A program made the translations under genes and the position numbers. Below, one piece after another: positions 14,815-24,687 of a stretch of DNA of 64,000 bases (its first letter is position 1; each line of letters begins with the position of its first letter). This stretch comes from Arabidopsis thaliana (Eukaryota; Streptophyta; Magnoliopsida; Brassicales; Brassicaceae). Location of the stretch: positions 18,895,971-18,959,970 of the forward strand of contig NC_003070.9 in NCBI RefSeq assembly GCF_000001735.4, given 5' to 3'. The notes under the pieces were generated by a model. The model saw only the letters and a program-made list of their open reading frames with translations, was not told the origin of the DNA and did no database searches.

Positions 14815-14828
14815 GGGGGGGGGGGGGG
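14815..14828 (+). repeat. G14 homopolymer
   Basis: Fourteen G in a row follow 'gaaatt' in the 3' flank of unit A. The matching place in units B and D has only about four G, so the run expanded by slippage after duplication. Confidence 0.95.
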
Positions 14829-15626
14829 AGAGGAGAAAACATTGATCGAGAAAATAATTTTTCAACGTGCTTAAAAGAGCGTGCTAATTTTTCAAGAACG
14901 TTAGCATAAATAAAGTCTTGATAAGGGATCCAGTAGTATATAAAAAATGATTTTGAAATATGTATAATCAGTATACATAATATTTGTTTTATTTTACTTT
15001 AGAAGTTAGACACATTTTCTGTATGCATAATAGGCATTACTAACAAAGACATTTTATGTAGTAAACGAACAGTGGCTAAATAATATGAGTATTATATTCT
15101 AGAACATTGGTGTAAAAAGAAAATTTATTAACAAAAAAAGAGTGGCTAATTTAGTAATCACATCCATTTATTCTACACAAAATAGAGTAAGATTCGTTCA
15201 AAAACCACCATTGAAATTGGTGTCTAACCGATGGGCTGAATAGAAATTGGGGTAAAAGTTACTTCAAATCTATAATCATTTTTTCCTCACCGTTTATTTT
15301 CATTGGAATTCTTAATTAAAAATGAATTTTCAGAAAAACGAACCTTCATGACTCTTTCCTAAAGGCACCTCTAAATAGAAAGAACGTAACCTCTAAACTC
15401 TAAAAGTGAGATTATTGCCTTAATAATCATAGACTTAAGAGAGATGTTGTAAGTTTGTGTTAGTGGCGTAGATGGAGAGTTAAGTACGCAACTCAACATT
15501 TTCACCTTTTGCAGCTATAAATAGAGATGTTTGGAAGATGTTTTACGTTCCAACGCATAGAAAAACTCTTTCACAGTTTTATAAATTTATTATCTTTCTT
15601 TTAGTTTAAAATCTTTGTGTAAACAA

Positions 15627-15875
15627 ATGGCTAATGTTGGAAACACTAGTGAGTCTACTCGTTTTGAAGAGCTGTGTCGTGAAATCACGCAGATGAATGA
15701 TGAAATTCAGAACCTCGTGAGGGAGAACGCGCAACTTAATCATCCAATTGGGCGACCTTATTTTGATGCCATTGAAGAAGTCAGGAAGAAGCTAAATGAT
15801 AAGAGAATGAAGTTGCAAGAGCTCTATGAGAAGAAGAAAGAAGTTATGAAGGAGAAGAAGGAAACCCCACAGTGA
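15627..15875 (+). CDS. Small charged helical protein, tandem-array copy B
   Basis: One exon of 82 residues, in the same unrecognised family as copy A. It starts MANVGNTSESTRFEELCREI, has the central motif NHPIGRPYFDAIEEVRKKL (about residues 38-56) and ends KEKKETPQ. The PIGRP turn splits two charged helical segments, so a helical hairpin is a reasonable guess. The frame stays open four codons upstream without an ATG, so the MAN- start is used. The 5' and 3' flanks are close copies of those of A and C; the ATG-to-ATG spacing is 1673 bases from A and 1697 to C. Confidence 0.78.
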   Translation: MANVGNTSESTRFEELCREITQMNDEIQNLVRENAQLNHPIGRPYFDAIEEVRKKLNDKRMKLQELYEKKKEVMKEKKETPQ

Positions 15876-17323
15876 TAGGTTACTTTTACTTTTCCAGTGA
15901 AGCTCCTTATGGATAAATAACTAATTGAGATGTTGCTATGCATCTAAACTCTGATGAGGAGTGATAGACAAGTTAATTATATTACTTTTCTTGAATTGTT
16001 TAAGTCTAGTGAGACTTTCTTGTAAGTAAATAATTGGGAAACTCTTATGAGTTTTTATATAATTAAATAGACATGGTTGTTTCAATGTGTGCCTTTATTT
16101 TCTTCTTCTTCTTCTATATGAGTCACAACCTCTAAAGAGGATATTTTCTTGGGATCAAAACAGATAAAGATTTAAAAACAATTCTCTTTTATTTTTGTTG
16201 ATAATCAATTTTGTGTTCTTGAGAAAATTGTTTTCTTTGAAAATATTTTTTTTTTTGTGTGCAAACTTTGAAAAGATTAAGATAGTTCAACGGAGTTTTA
16301 AATACCATTTTTTTTTATCAGATCCAAACTCTATAGATAATGTTGTCTTTAATCGATGAACTGAAATGGAGGTAAACATAAGTGGTTTTTTGTTTTCTGT
16401 TTTTTGTTTTTTTTATTAAGAAGTTTTCACCTATATATACTAAATACCATGTGATATGATCTCTCTTAAAAATTTTGTGAATGATACTTCAGTAGCATCA
16501 AAGTTGAATATATATTCATAAAAAGGAAAATGAATTTGCTTGGAAATTTTAGAAATGAAAATGGGGAGGAAAAAACATTGATCGAGAAAATAATTTTTCA
16601 ACCTGCGTAAAAGAGCGTGCTAATTGTTCAAGAACGTTAACATAAATAAAGGGATCTAGTAGTATATAAAAAACAATTTTGAAATATGTATTATCAGTAG
16701 TATACATAACATGTGTTTTATTTTACTTTAGAAGTTTAGACACATTTTCTGTATGCATAATAGGCATTAGTAACAAACTCATTTTAGAACATTGGTGTAA
16801 AAAGAAAACGAACAGTGGATAAATAATATGAGTAGTATATTCTAGAACATTGTTGGTGTAAAAGGAAAATTCTATAACAAAAAAAGAGTGGTAATTTAGT
16901 AATCACATCCATTTATTCTACACCAAATAGAGTAAGATTAGTTCAAAAACCACAACTGAAATTGGTGTCTAATCGATGGGCTGAACTGAAACTGGGGTAA
17001 AAGTTACTTTGGAATTGTTAATATTTTCAGAAAAACGAACCTTCCTGACTCTTTCCTAAAGGCATCTCTAAATAGAAAGAACGTAACCTCTAAACTCTAA
17101 AAGTGAGATTATTGCCTTAATAGTCATAGACTTAAGAGAGATGTTGTAAGTTTGTGTTAGTGGCGTAGATGGAGAGTTAAGTACGCAACTCAACATTTTC
17201 ACCTTTTGCAGCTATAAATAGAGATGTTTGGAAGATGTTTTACATTCCAACACATAGAAAAACCCTTTCACATTTTTATAATTTTATTATCTTTCTCTTA
17301 GTTTGAAATCTTTGCGTAAACAA

Positions 17324-17572
17324 ATGGCTAATGTTGGAAACACTAGTGGGTCTACTCCTTTTGAAGAGCTGTGTCTTGAAATCTTGAATTTGAACGATGA
17401 AATTCAGAACCTCGTGAGGGAGATCGCGCATCTTAATCATCCAATTGGTCGACCTGATTTTGGTGCCATTGAAGAAGCCAGAAAGAAGCTAACTGATAAG
17501 AGAATGAAGTTGCAAGAGCTCTGTGAAAAGAAGAGAGAAGTTATGAAGGAGAAGAAGGAAACCCCACAGTGA
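17324..17572 (+). CDS. Small charged helical protein, tandem-array copy C
   Basis: One exon of 82 residues, closest to copy B. It starts MANVGNTSGSTPFEELCLEI, has NHPIGRPDFGAIEEARKKL in the middle and ends KEKKETPQ. Differences from B are mostly substitutions, with no frame damage, so the copies look young or kept by selection. Cys at about residue 17 is shared with B only; a second Cys (LCEKK) is private to C. The upstream box and TATA match the other copies. Function unknown. Confidence 0.78.
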   Translation: MANVGNTSGSTPFEELCLEILNLNDEIQNLVREIAHLNHPIGRPDFGAIEEARKKLTDKRMKLQELCEKKREVMKEKKETPQ

Positions 17573-18249
17573 TAGGTTACTTTTACTTTTCCAGTGAAGC
17601 TCCTTCTTATGGATAAATAAATAATTGAGATGTTGCTATGCGTCTAAACTCTGATGAGGAGTGCTAGACAAGTTAATTATTTTACTTTTCTTGAATTGTT
17701 TAAGTCTAGTGAGACTTTATATATAAGTATGCATGGTTGGTTTCAATGTGTGCCTTTCTTTTAATATCTTCTTCTTCTGTATGAGTCACATCCTCTAAAG
17801 AGGATATTTTCTTGGGATCAAAACAGATAAGGAATTTAAAATCACTCTCATTTTTTAATCGATGTCGTGTTCTTCGGAAATCCCCATAAGAGAATGTCTC
17901 AGTCAGAAATCAGCTATATAGGAAACCCTAAAAAAAAAAAAAAATTTACTCAAGTTATTATACATTATCATCAAAATATCTGTATAAGTTTAGTCTAGAG
18001 TCTTAAATAGATAAATTTAGTCCTACAATGTATGTTAATTATTACAGATTAAAAGAGATTGAAATATTTTAACCCGACAATGAAATGGTCTTCACCAATG
18101 AATTGAATGGGGTAAAAAAAACCAATACTGGTTTTCTTTCATCTCATTATGTGTCCATTGAAAATTTCAAAATTCTTTACTAAAAATAAATGAACTTGTG
18201 GAGAAAATTCAAGAATTATTTTTGATCTGAAAAATAAACACTCTTGATA

Positions 18250-18676
18250 ACACGTTTTCCTTCGTCATAATTAATAGTTTCTGTTTTGTGTATTACCCAC
18301 AAATTATTTTCAAATTATATCTCTAATCTCTAACGATTAATTTAAATACCATGTGATTATTTAATTTCAACCTCTTTCTCTGCCTACGTTACATATTGGT
18401 TAATTTAGTTGTTACTTATTGATTTTCATCGTCATTATTGCATTGTGTTTTTGTTTGTTAACACAACTATCTAGCTTGTTAAACCCGAGAGGTTAAACAT
18501 GATTTTGATATATGTATTATTTGCACACAATTTTCTGTATGCATGATAGACATTAGTACATATTTTATGTATCAACGAAAGTATGAAACAGGGGCGGAAT
18601 AATATGAGTAATATACTCTAGCACATTGGTGTGATAATAAATAGAGATCTATTAATTATGACGAAGGAAAACGTGT
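18250..18676. repeat. 27-base perfect inverted repeat between array units C and D
   Basis: The arms are 18250-18276 (acacgttttccttcgtcata...) and 18650-18676, its exact reverse complement, with about 370 bases between. The left arm is the normal 'aacacgtttccttc' part of the array 3' flank. The right arm looks like a small inverted insert next to a direct duplication of 'aatgatgtactatactctag' (18719-18738 and 18757-18776). Confidence 0.85.
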
Positions 18677-19208
18677 AAGATTAGTTCAGGTAAGAAAGAG
18701 AAAGAAAGTAAGATTATATAATGATGTACTATACTCTAGTAAAGAATTTGAAGTATAATGATGTACTATACTCTAGCCATTATTAAATACGAAAGAGAAT
18801 AAGATTAGTTCGAACCCGCCATTGAAATTGATTTTAATCGGTGGGCTTAATTGGGATTGAGGTAAAGTTACTTAAAATCTATATTATTATTATTTTTCTC
18901 ACCGTTTACTTTCATTGAAATTTTATTAAAATTGAATTTTCACAGAAACGAACCTTCATGATTCTTTCCTAAAGGCACCTCTAAGAGAAAGAACGTAACC
19001 TCTAAAGTAAGATTGTTACCTTAGTTAACCATAGACTTAAGAAAGAAGTTGTAAGTTTGTGTTAGTGGCGTAGATGGAGAGTTAAGTACGCAACTCAACA
19101 TTTTCTCCTTTTTCAGCTATAAATAGAGATCCATAAAACAACTCCTTTATAGTTTCGTAATATTGCAATTTTATCATCTTCTTAATCTAAAATCTTTTTG
19201 GCAAAAAA

Positions 19209-19451
19209 ATGGCTAATGCTGAAAACAATAGTGTCTCTACTCGTTCTTCAGAGCTGTATCGTGAAATATCGCAGATGGACGATGAAATTATGAAACTCGT
19301 GGAGCAAATTAATCAGCCAATTGGTCGGCCTGATTTTGGTGCCATTGAAGAAGCCAGGAAGAAGCTAACTGATAAGAGAATGAAGTTGGAAGAGCTGTCT
19401 AAGAGGATGAAAGAAGTTATAAAGGAGATGGAGGAAACCCCAAAGAGATAG
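19209..19451 (+). CDS. Small charged helical protein, tandem-array copy D
   Basis: One exon of 80 residues. It starts MANAENNSVSTRSSELYREI, keeps NQPIGRPDFGAIEEARKKL and KRMKLEEL, and ends EETPKR rather than KETPQ. It lacks a few residues between the first helix and the PIGRP motif compared with B and C. The promoter box (19068-19095 region) and TATA box are kept. It is more diverged than B is from C, but without frame damage. Function unknown. Confidence 0.76.
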   Translation: MANAENNSVSTRSSELYREISQMDDEIMKLVEQINQPIGRPDFGAIEEARKKLTDKRMKLEELSKRMKEVIKEMEETPKR

Positions 19452-20324
19452 GTTATATTTACTTTTCCAGTGAAGCTCCCTCTTATAGATAAATAAATAA
19501 TTGAGATGTTGCTTGTGTTCTAAACTCTGATGATGAATGATAGACAAGTTAATTATTTTACTTTTCTTGAATTGTTTAAGTCTAGTGAGACTTTCATGTA
19601 AGTAAATAATTGTTTCAATGTGTGTCTTTCTGTTCTTCTTCTTCTTCTTATTCTTTGTGAGTCACATCCTCTAAATTAAAGAGTATATTTTTCTTGGGAT
19701 CAAAACAGATACAGATTAAAAAGAACCTCTCATTTGTTTTTGATCAATCTCGTGTCCTTGGGAAATTCACATAAGAGAATGTCTCAGTCAGAAATCAGCT
19801 ATTGGAAACCCTAAAAAGAAGAAAATATATACTCAATTTATACATTATCATCAAAAATCTGTATAAGTCCAGAGTTTTAAATCATGTATCTATGTTTAAT
19901 TCTACAATATAATACAGTTTAAGATAGTTTCAACCGACAATGAAATGGCCTTGACCGATGAATTGAATTGGAGCTAAAAACCAAGACTGTTTTTCTTTCA
20001 TTTCCATATATGTTCATTGAAAATTCGAGTTCTTTACTAAAAATAAATGAACTTGAGCAGAAAATTCAAGAATTCTTTGTGATCCGAGAAAGAAACACTC
20101 TTGGTACACGTTAAAGTGAAATTATTTGCTTGGAAATTTTAGAAATGTAATTGGGGAAGAAAATACTATTGAGAAAATAATTGTTTTAACGTGCTTAAAA
20201 AGCGTGTGAAATGTTCAGAACGTTAACAAAAATAAAATCTTGATAAGGATTTAAGTAATTATTAAAAAAAACACATTAAATTAGAGCAGAAAGAGTAACA
20301 TTAATATCTTATTATTAACAGAAA

Positions 20325-20770
20325 CTTTTTGGGTGTTTTAGACCTAAAGTATGAAACTATAAATAATGTTGTTGTAGGTTGTAGCTTGTTAAATCCCACT
20401 TTCAATAACATTTTTTTTTTTTTTGAATAGATTCACATTTTACGAATAATAGCTGTAATATCTAATGTATACATAATTTTATTGTAGCGTGTTAAATCAT
20501 ACTTTCAATAACAAAAAAATGTGTCTTCACAATGGATCCACATATATATTATGAATAATAGCTATAATTGATCGTTTAATAGCTGTAAGACCTAATGTAT
20601 ACATAATTTTATTGTAGCGTGTTAAGTTATATATTATTAAACCTTTAAGGTAAAAGTTTTGGGTGCTTAATACCTAACGTATAAACAACTTTGTTGTAGC
20701 GTGTTAAATCTTAGTTACTTCTATAACAAAAAAATTGCCTTGACGATGGAACCACATTTTACGAATAATA
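20325..20770. repeat. Four diverged tandem repeats of ~100-130 bases
   Basis: The phrase 'acctaatgtatacataattttattgtagcgtgttaaatc' recurs in changed form at about 20341, 20459, 20589 and 20669. Each is followed by AT-rich DNA, and three are followed by 'acgaataatag' or a close variant. It lies in the enlarged gap between array genes D and E and is not part of the other units. Confidence 0.75.
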
Positions 20771-21576
20771 GTAACTATCATATTAACAAAAAATATATTT
20801 TTTCTATACATGTGTTTAAGTCAATCTGTTTTCTCGTCATGCGTTACATATTAATGATTTTGTTTTTCCTTTTTTCAACAAATTATCTATCATTTTGAAC
20901 GAAAGAGGTTAAAATGATTTTGATTAGTTAATATTATTAGTTGTTTAGTACATAAATTTTTATACATCTTAGCCGATTAGCACATTTCATGTAGTAACAA
21001 CACTTTTTACAGTAAATCAAAGCATCTCTGTTGACAACCAAACTGAGATGTATTTTGGGTAGAATGTTAAAGAACATTGGTTACAAAAATCATTTTAAAA
21101 AATGAGTGGCTGATTAATTCATCACAACCATTGTTAATTGTATATCAAAAAGTTTGTTCAAACCGCCTTCAAAATTTCTTTTAATCGATGGACCGAAACA
21201 GGGATAGAGTTACGTATAATTTAATTATTTTCGTCTTCGTTTGTTGCATTGTCATTAACATTACGTACATATTAAAGATAAACCAACCTTCACGATTCTC
21301 CCCTAAAGGCACCTCTAAATAGAAAAAACGTAACCTCCAAAGTGAGATTATTTTCTCAATTAACCTTAGACTTAAGAGAGAAGTTGTAAGTTTGTTAGTG
21401 GCGTACGTAGATAAGAGAGTTAAGTACGCAACTCAACATTTTCACTTTGTCTCAGCTATAAATAAAGATGTTAAGAAGAGGTTTTACATTCCAACACATA
21501 GAAAAACTCTTTCACATATATTGCAGTTTTATAATTTTATCATCTTTTTTTATTTGTTTGAAATCTTGTGGCAAAA

Positions 21577-21804
21577 ATGGTTAATGTTGACCATGATCGT
21601 TTTACAACACTGGTTCATGAACTGAACCAGGCGAAATATGAGTTTCATTACAAATGTGCGGAGTTAGTGAGTAATCATGAAGCTGCTCAACCTAAGAAGG
21701 TGCTGGATGAAAAGAAAATGGATTTGGAAAAGCTCTACGAGAAGGTGAAAGAAGTTATGAAGAAAATGGTTGCTTTCGCTGAAAACCCAAAAAAAGAAGG
21801 TTAA
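21577..21804 (+). CDS. Small charged helical protein, diverged tandem-array copy E
   Basis: One exon of 75 residues. It starts MVNVDHDRFTTLVHELNQ and ends AENPKKEG. The central PIGRP motif is gone, but KKVLDEKKMDLEKLYEKVKEVMKK lines up with the second helix of copies A-D. The conserved upstream box (21393-21440), TATA box and leader ('ttttacattccaacacatagaaaaactctttcaca') leave no doubt about common origin. It is the oldest or fastest-changing intact copy. The ATG is set by the leader 'gaaatcttgtggcaaaa'. Function unknown. Confidence 0.68.
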   Translation: MVNVDHDRFTTLVHELNQAKYEFHYKCAELVSNHEAAQPKKVLDEKKMDLEKLYEKVKEVMKKMVAFAENPKKEG

Positions 21805-24687
21805 TTTTACTTTGCTAATAAAGATCTCTTGTACGTAAATAAATAAAGGTTAATTATTTTACTTTTCTTGAACTATTTAAGTCCAGTGAGACTTTCTTGT
21901 AAATAAATACTTGAGATTTGCTGTCTCTAAACTCTAATGAATTCTATATAATAATTTATGCATTTGTTTGTGCCATTTTCTCTTCTTCTTCTTTATAAGT
22001 CGATGAGACTCACATCCTCTAAAGCGTGTTGTTTCTTGGGATCGAAAAAGAGAAATATTTGAAAATCAGTCTCATTACTTGATCATTGTCGAGTTCTTGG
22101 TAAAATCCCGATTAGAGATTTGTCTCAGAAGAAGTGATATTTGGGAAATCCTAAAAAAGTGAAGACGAGATTCCATTATGATGATGACTCCATTGCCTTG
22201 CGTCCCAAGAGACGCCGAAGAAGAAATAAGAGACGCTAATATTAATTTATTAGATTTTTAGTAAGATCAAAAGGAAAATATTCACCAAGTTATAATCATC
22301 TAATCTTAGATAAATTAAGTATATGGTTTTGGTTGTTCTAGTTCTGTTAATTCCTACAATTTTATTAAAAATTGAAAAAGATTAAGATATTCAACCGAGT
22401 TTGAAATGGTCTTGACTTATATATGACTATTTTTCTTTCATCTCCATTTATGTCTTCTATAAATTTTAAAACTATTCATTAGAAGAAAACTTGCGACAAA
22501 TATACACACTTGGCAACACGTTTTCTTTCGTCATATTTACTAAATTAGGTCCAAAAATGAACTAATTTTTTCACTATTGTATTTGTATGCTATAAATTAA
22601 ATACCTCCAAATAGAAAGAAAAGAATGTAGACGAACATAAGGCATTTGATTTTAAATCAAGTTTGAAAAAACAAAATCAACCACAAAAATATTAGAATAT
22701 TAGATTTATACATAGAAAATGTTAACACACAAAATTATAATGAACGCAATTAGTCCAAATGAAATCATTATACGTACGGAAAGAGAACATTAGCAAATAT
22801 CTTTGTGTTGTATAAAATGAAATTGGGGAAGAATATACCATGGGAAAATAATTGTTTTACTTTACGTGTCAAATGTTTCTGATCGGCAATAAAATAAAGT
22901 CTTGATAACAAACCCATGACTTTAACGAATCATATCTATACTTGGAAGTAATTAGCTGGTTTAATTAGTATGAAGCAAATTAAAAAAGTAACACGCACAC
23001 AGTATTTTTTTTTTTTTTTTGTGATTAACAGGCATACAGTATTATTAATACTATAAAATAACGCCATTGTTAATTTTACTGATCAGTAGCAAAATTAAAT
23101 TTTTGACAATGGATTACAACTTTTTACGAATTATATATGTCTGTCTATATGGCTCTATTGATTTTAATACAGTGATTATTTTCAACCTGTTTCTCTGCCT
23201 ACGTTAAATATTAGTGAATATAGTTGTTGCTTATTGAGCTTCATCGTCATTATTGCATCTTGTTTCGTTAACCAAACTATTTATCTTATAAAACCCACGA
23301 GATAAAAAAGAAATTGATTTTGATGTATGTAAAATTATAGTATACATTTTGTTTCTCTTCTTTTCCTTTATGAGTCACACACCCTCAAAATGAATCACTC
23401 TCTTTCTTGATCGTTTTCGAGCTTTTGGAAAATCCACCATAAGAGATTTGTCTCAATCAGAGGTCACCTAAAGAAAACCCTAAAAGAAGGGGATGACAAA
23501 GACGAGAGAATCCACTACGATGATGATCCCATTGCCTTGAGGCTTGAGCCCCAAGATACATCGAAGAAGATATAAATATCTTATATAGTACCACGAGGGT
23601 TAATAATTTATCTAATACTTTCGTAGATTAAAAATATATAACTCAAGTTATACATAATCATCAAATCTGTATTAAGTTAAGTCGAGTTCTTAATATTCTA
23701 CTTGCAGTGTGTTTACTAAAAATAAATGTAGTTTTGGGAGAAAAAAAACACTCTAGGTCACACGATTCCCTTTGTCATAAATTACTAGTTTCTTTGTTTT
23801 TGTTCATATGATCTCATATTATCAATAAACAATCCTATCAATATTTCTAGATACAATAACGTAATAGACTTTTTTTCTTTGTTTTAATGTTAATGCTCAC
23901 TAACAAAAAAAAAAGTCTTGATAAAGGACATATGACCACATTTGGATCCGAGTAGTTACTCTTAGAGCAGAAAAGTAACAATTATACTATAGATAATATA
24001 ATCCATTAAATATATTTTTTAGACATTTCTATTAAATATTTAGTCAATTTTTTTGGTTACCATTTACTATGAAAGTTTTTTCAATTCCTCATCTAGACGA
24101 CATATTTCTCTTTTTTTTTTTTTTTTTTCGTCAATGACATATTTCTCTTCATTTCTCATTTCTGTTCCTTTTTATTCATTTTCCTTTTAATTCTCATAAT
24201 GGACTCTAGTCTTAATAAAACGACGTCAAGTGCCTTCTCTCTTGTAGATGATCACCAAACCTAAATATATGATTCAGATTTTTACCTTCTAATTTATTCT
24301 TACAAATGTTGTTCTTCTTTTTTAAGGTTTGATAATAATCTAGATGTTTAATAATATTAAAACAACACATAATATTAAATACCTTGAGATAATTTTCTTA
24401 AAAAGTCTCTGAATAATATTCAAACCAATAACTTAATTTTGATACCGTATATATATTTTGATCAAAAATATACCATATATATATATATATAGAGATATAT
24501 TTATGAGAACCAAACGCATATAGTTTCAGAAAATAACACTGTTAATAAATTTATAAAAAAACATTGATAATACTTAATACATAAGTACACTTGTCCATGA
24601 GCACAAAACCTCTTCAGTGCTTGATCATCGGAGATTCTGATTCTGTCTATCGGAGACTTTGATCGTAGAATTTCCCGGTCGTCGGAG
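21805..24687. other. Array tail and AT-rich gap, no intact gene
   Basis: The 3' flank of unit E runs to about 22350. A second, separate piece of the same 3' flank lies at 23350-23580 (tatgagtcacacaccctc, agagatttgtctcaatcagagg, gatgatgatcccattgcc), which marks the remains of a lost sixth unit. The rest is AT-rich, with a (TA)n run at 24475-24497 and long T runs at 24110-24130. No gene was seen. Confidence 0.55.

Noticed and set aside
15615-15626. Four extra codons before the start of array gene B
   Set aside because: The upstream codon is TTG, not ATG; the family start is MAN- at 15627. The same holds for C (17303) and for E, where it is GTG (21568).
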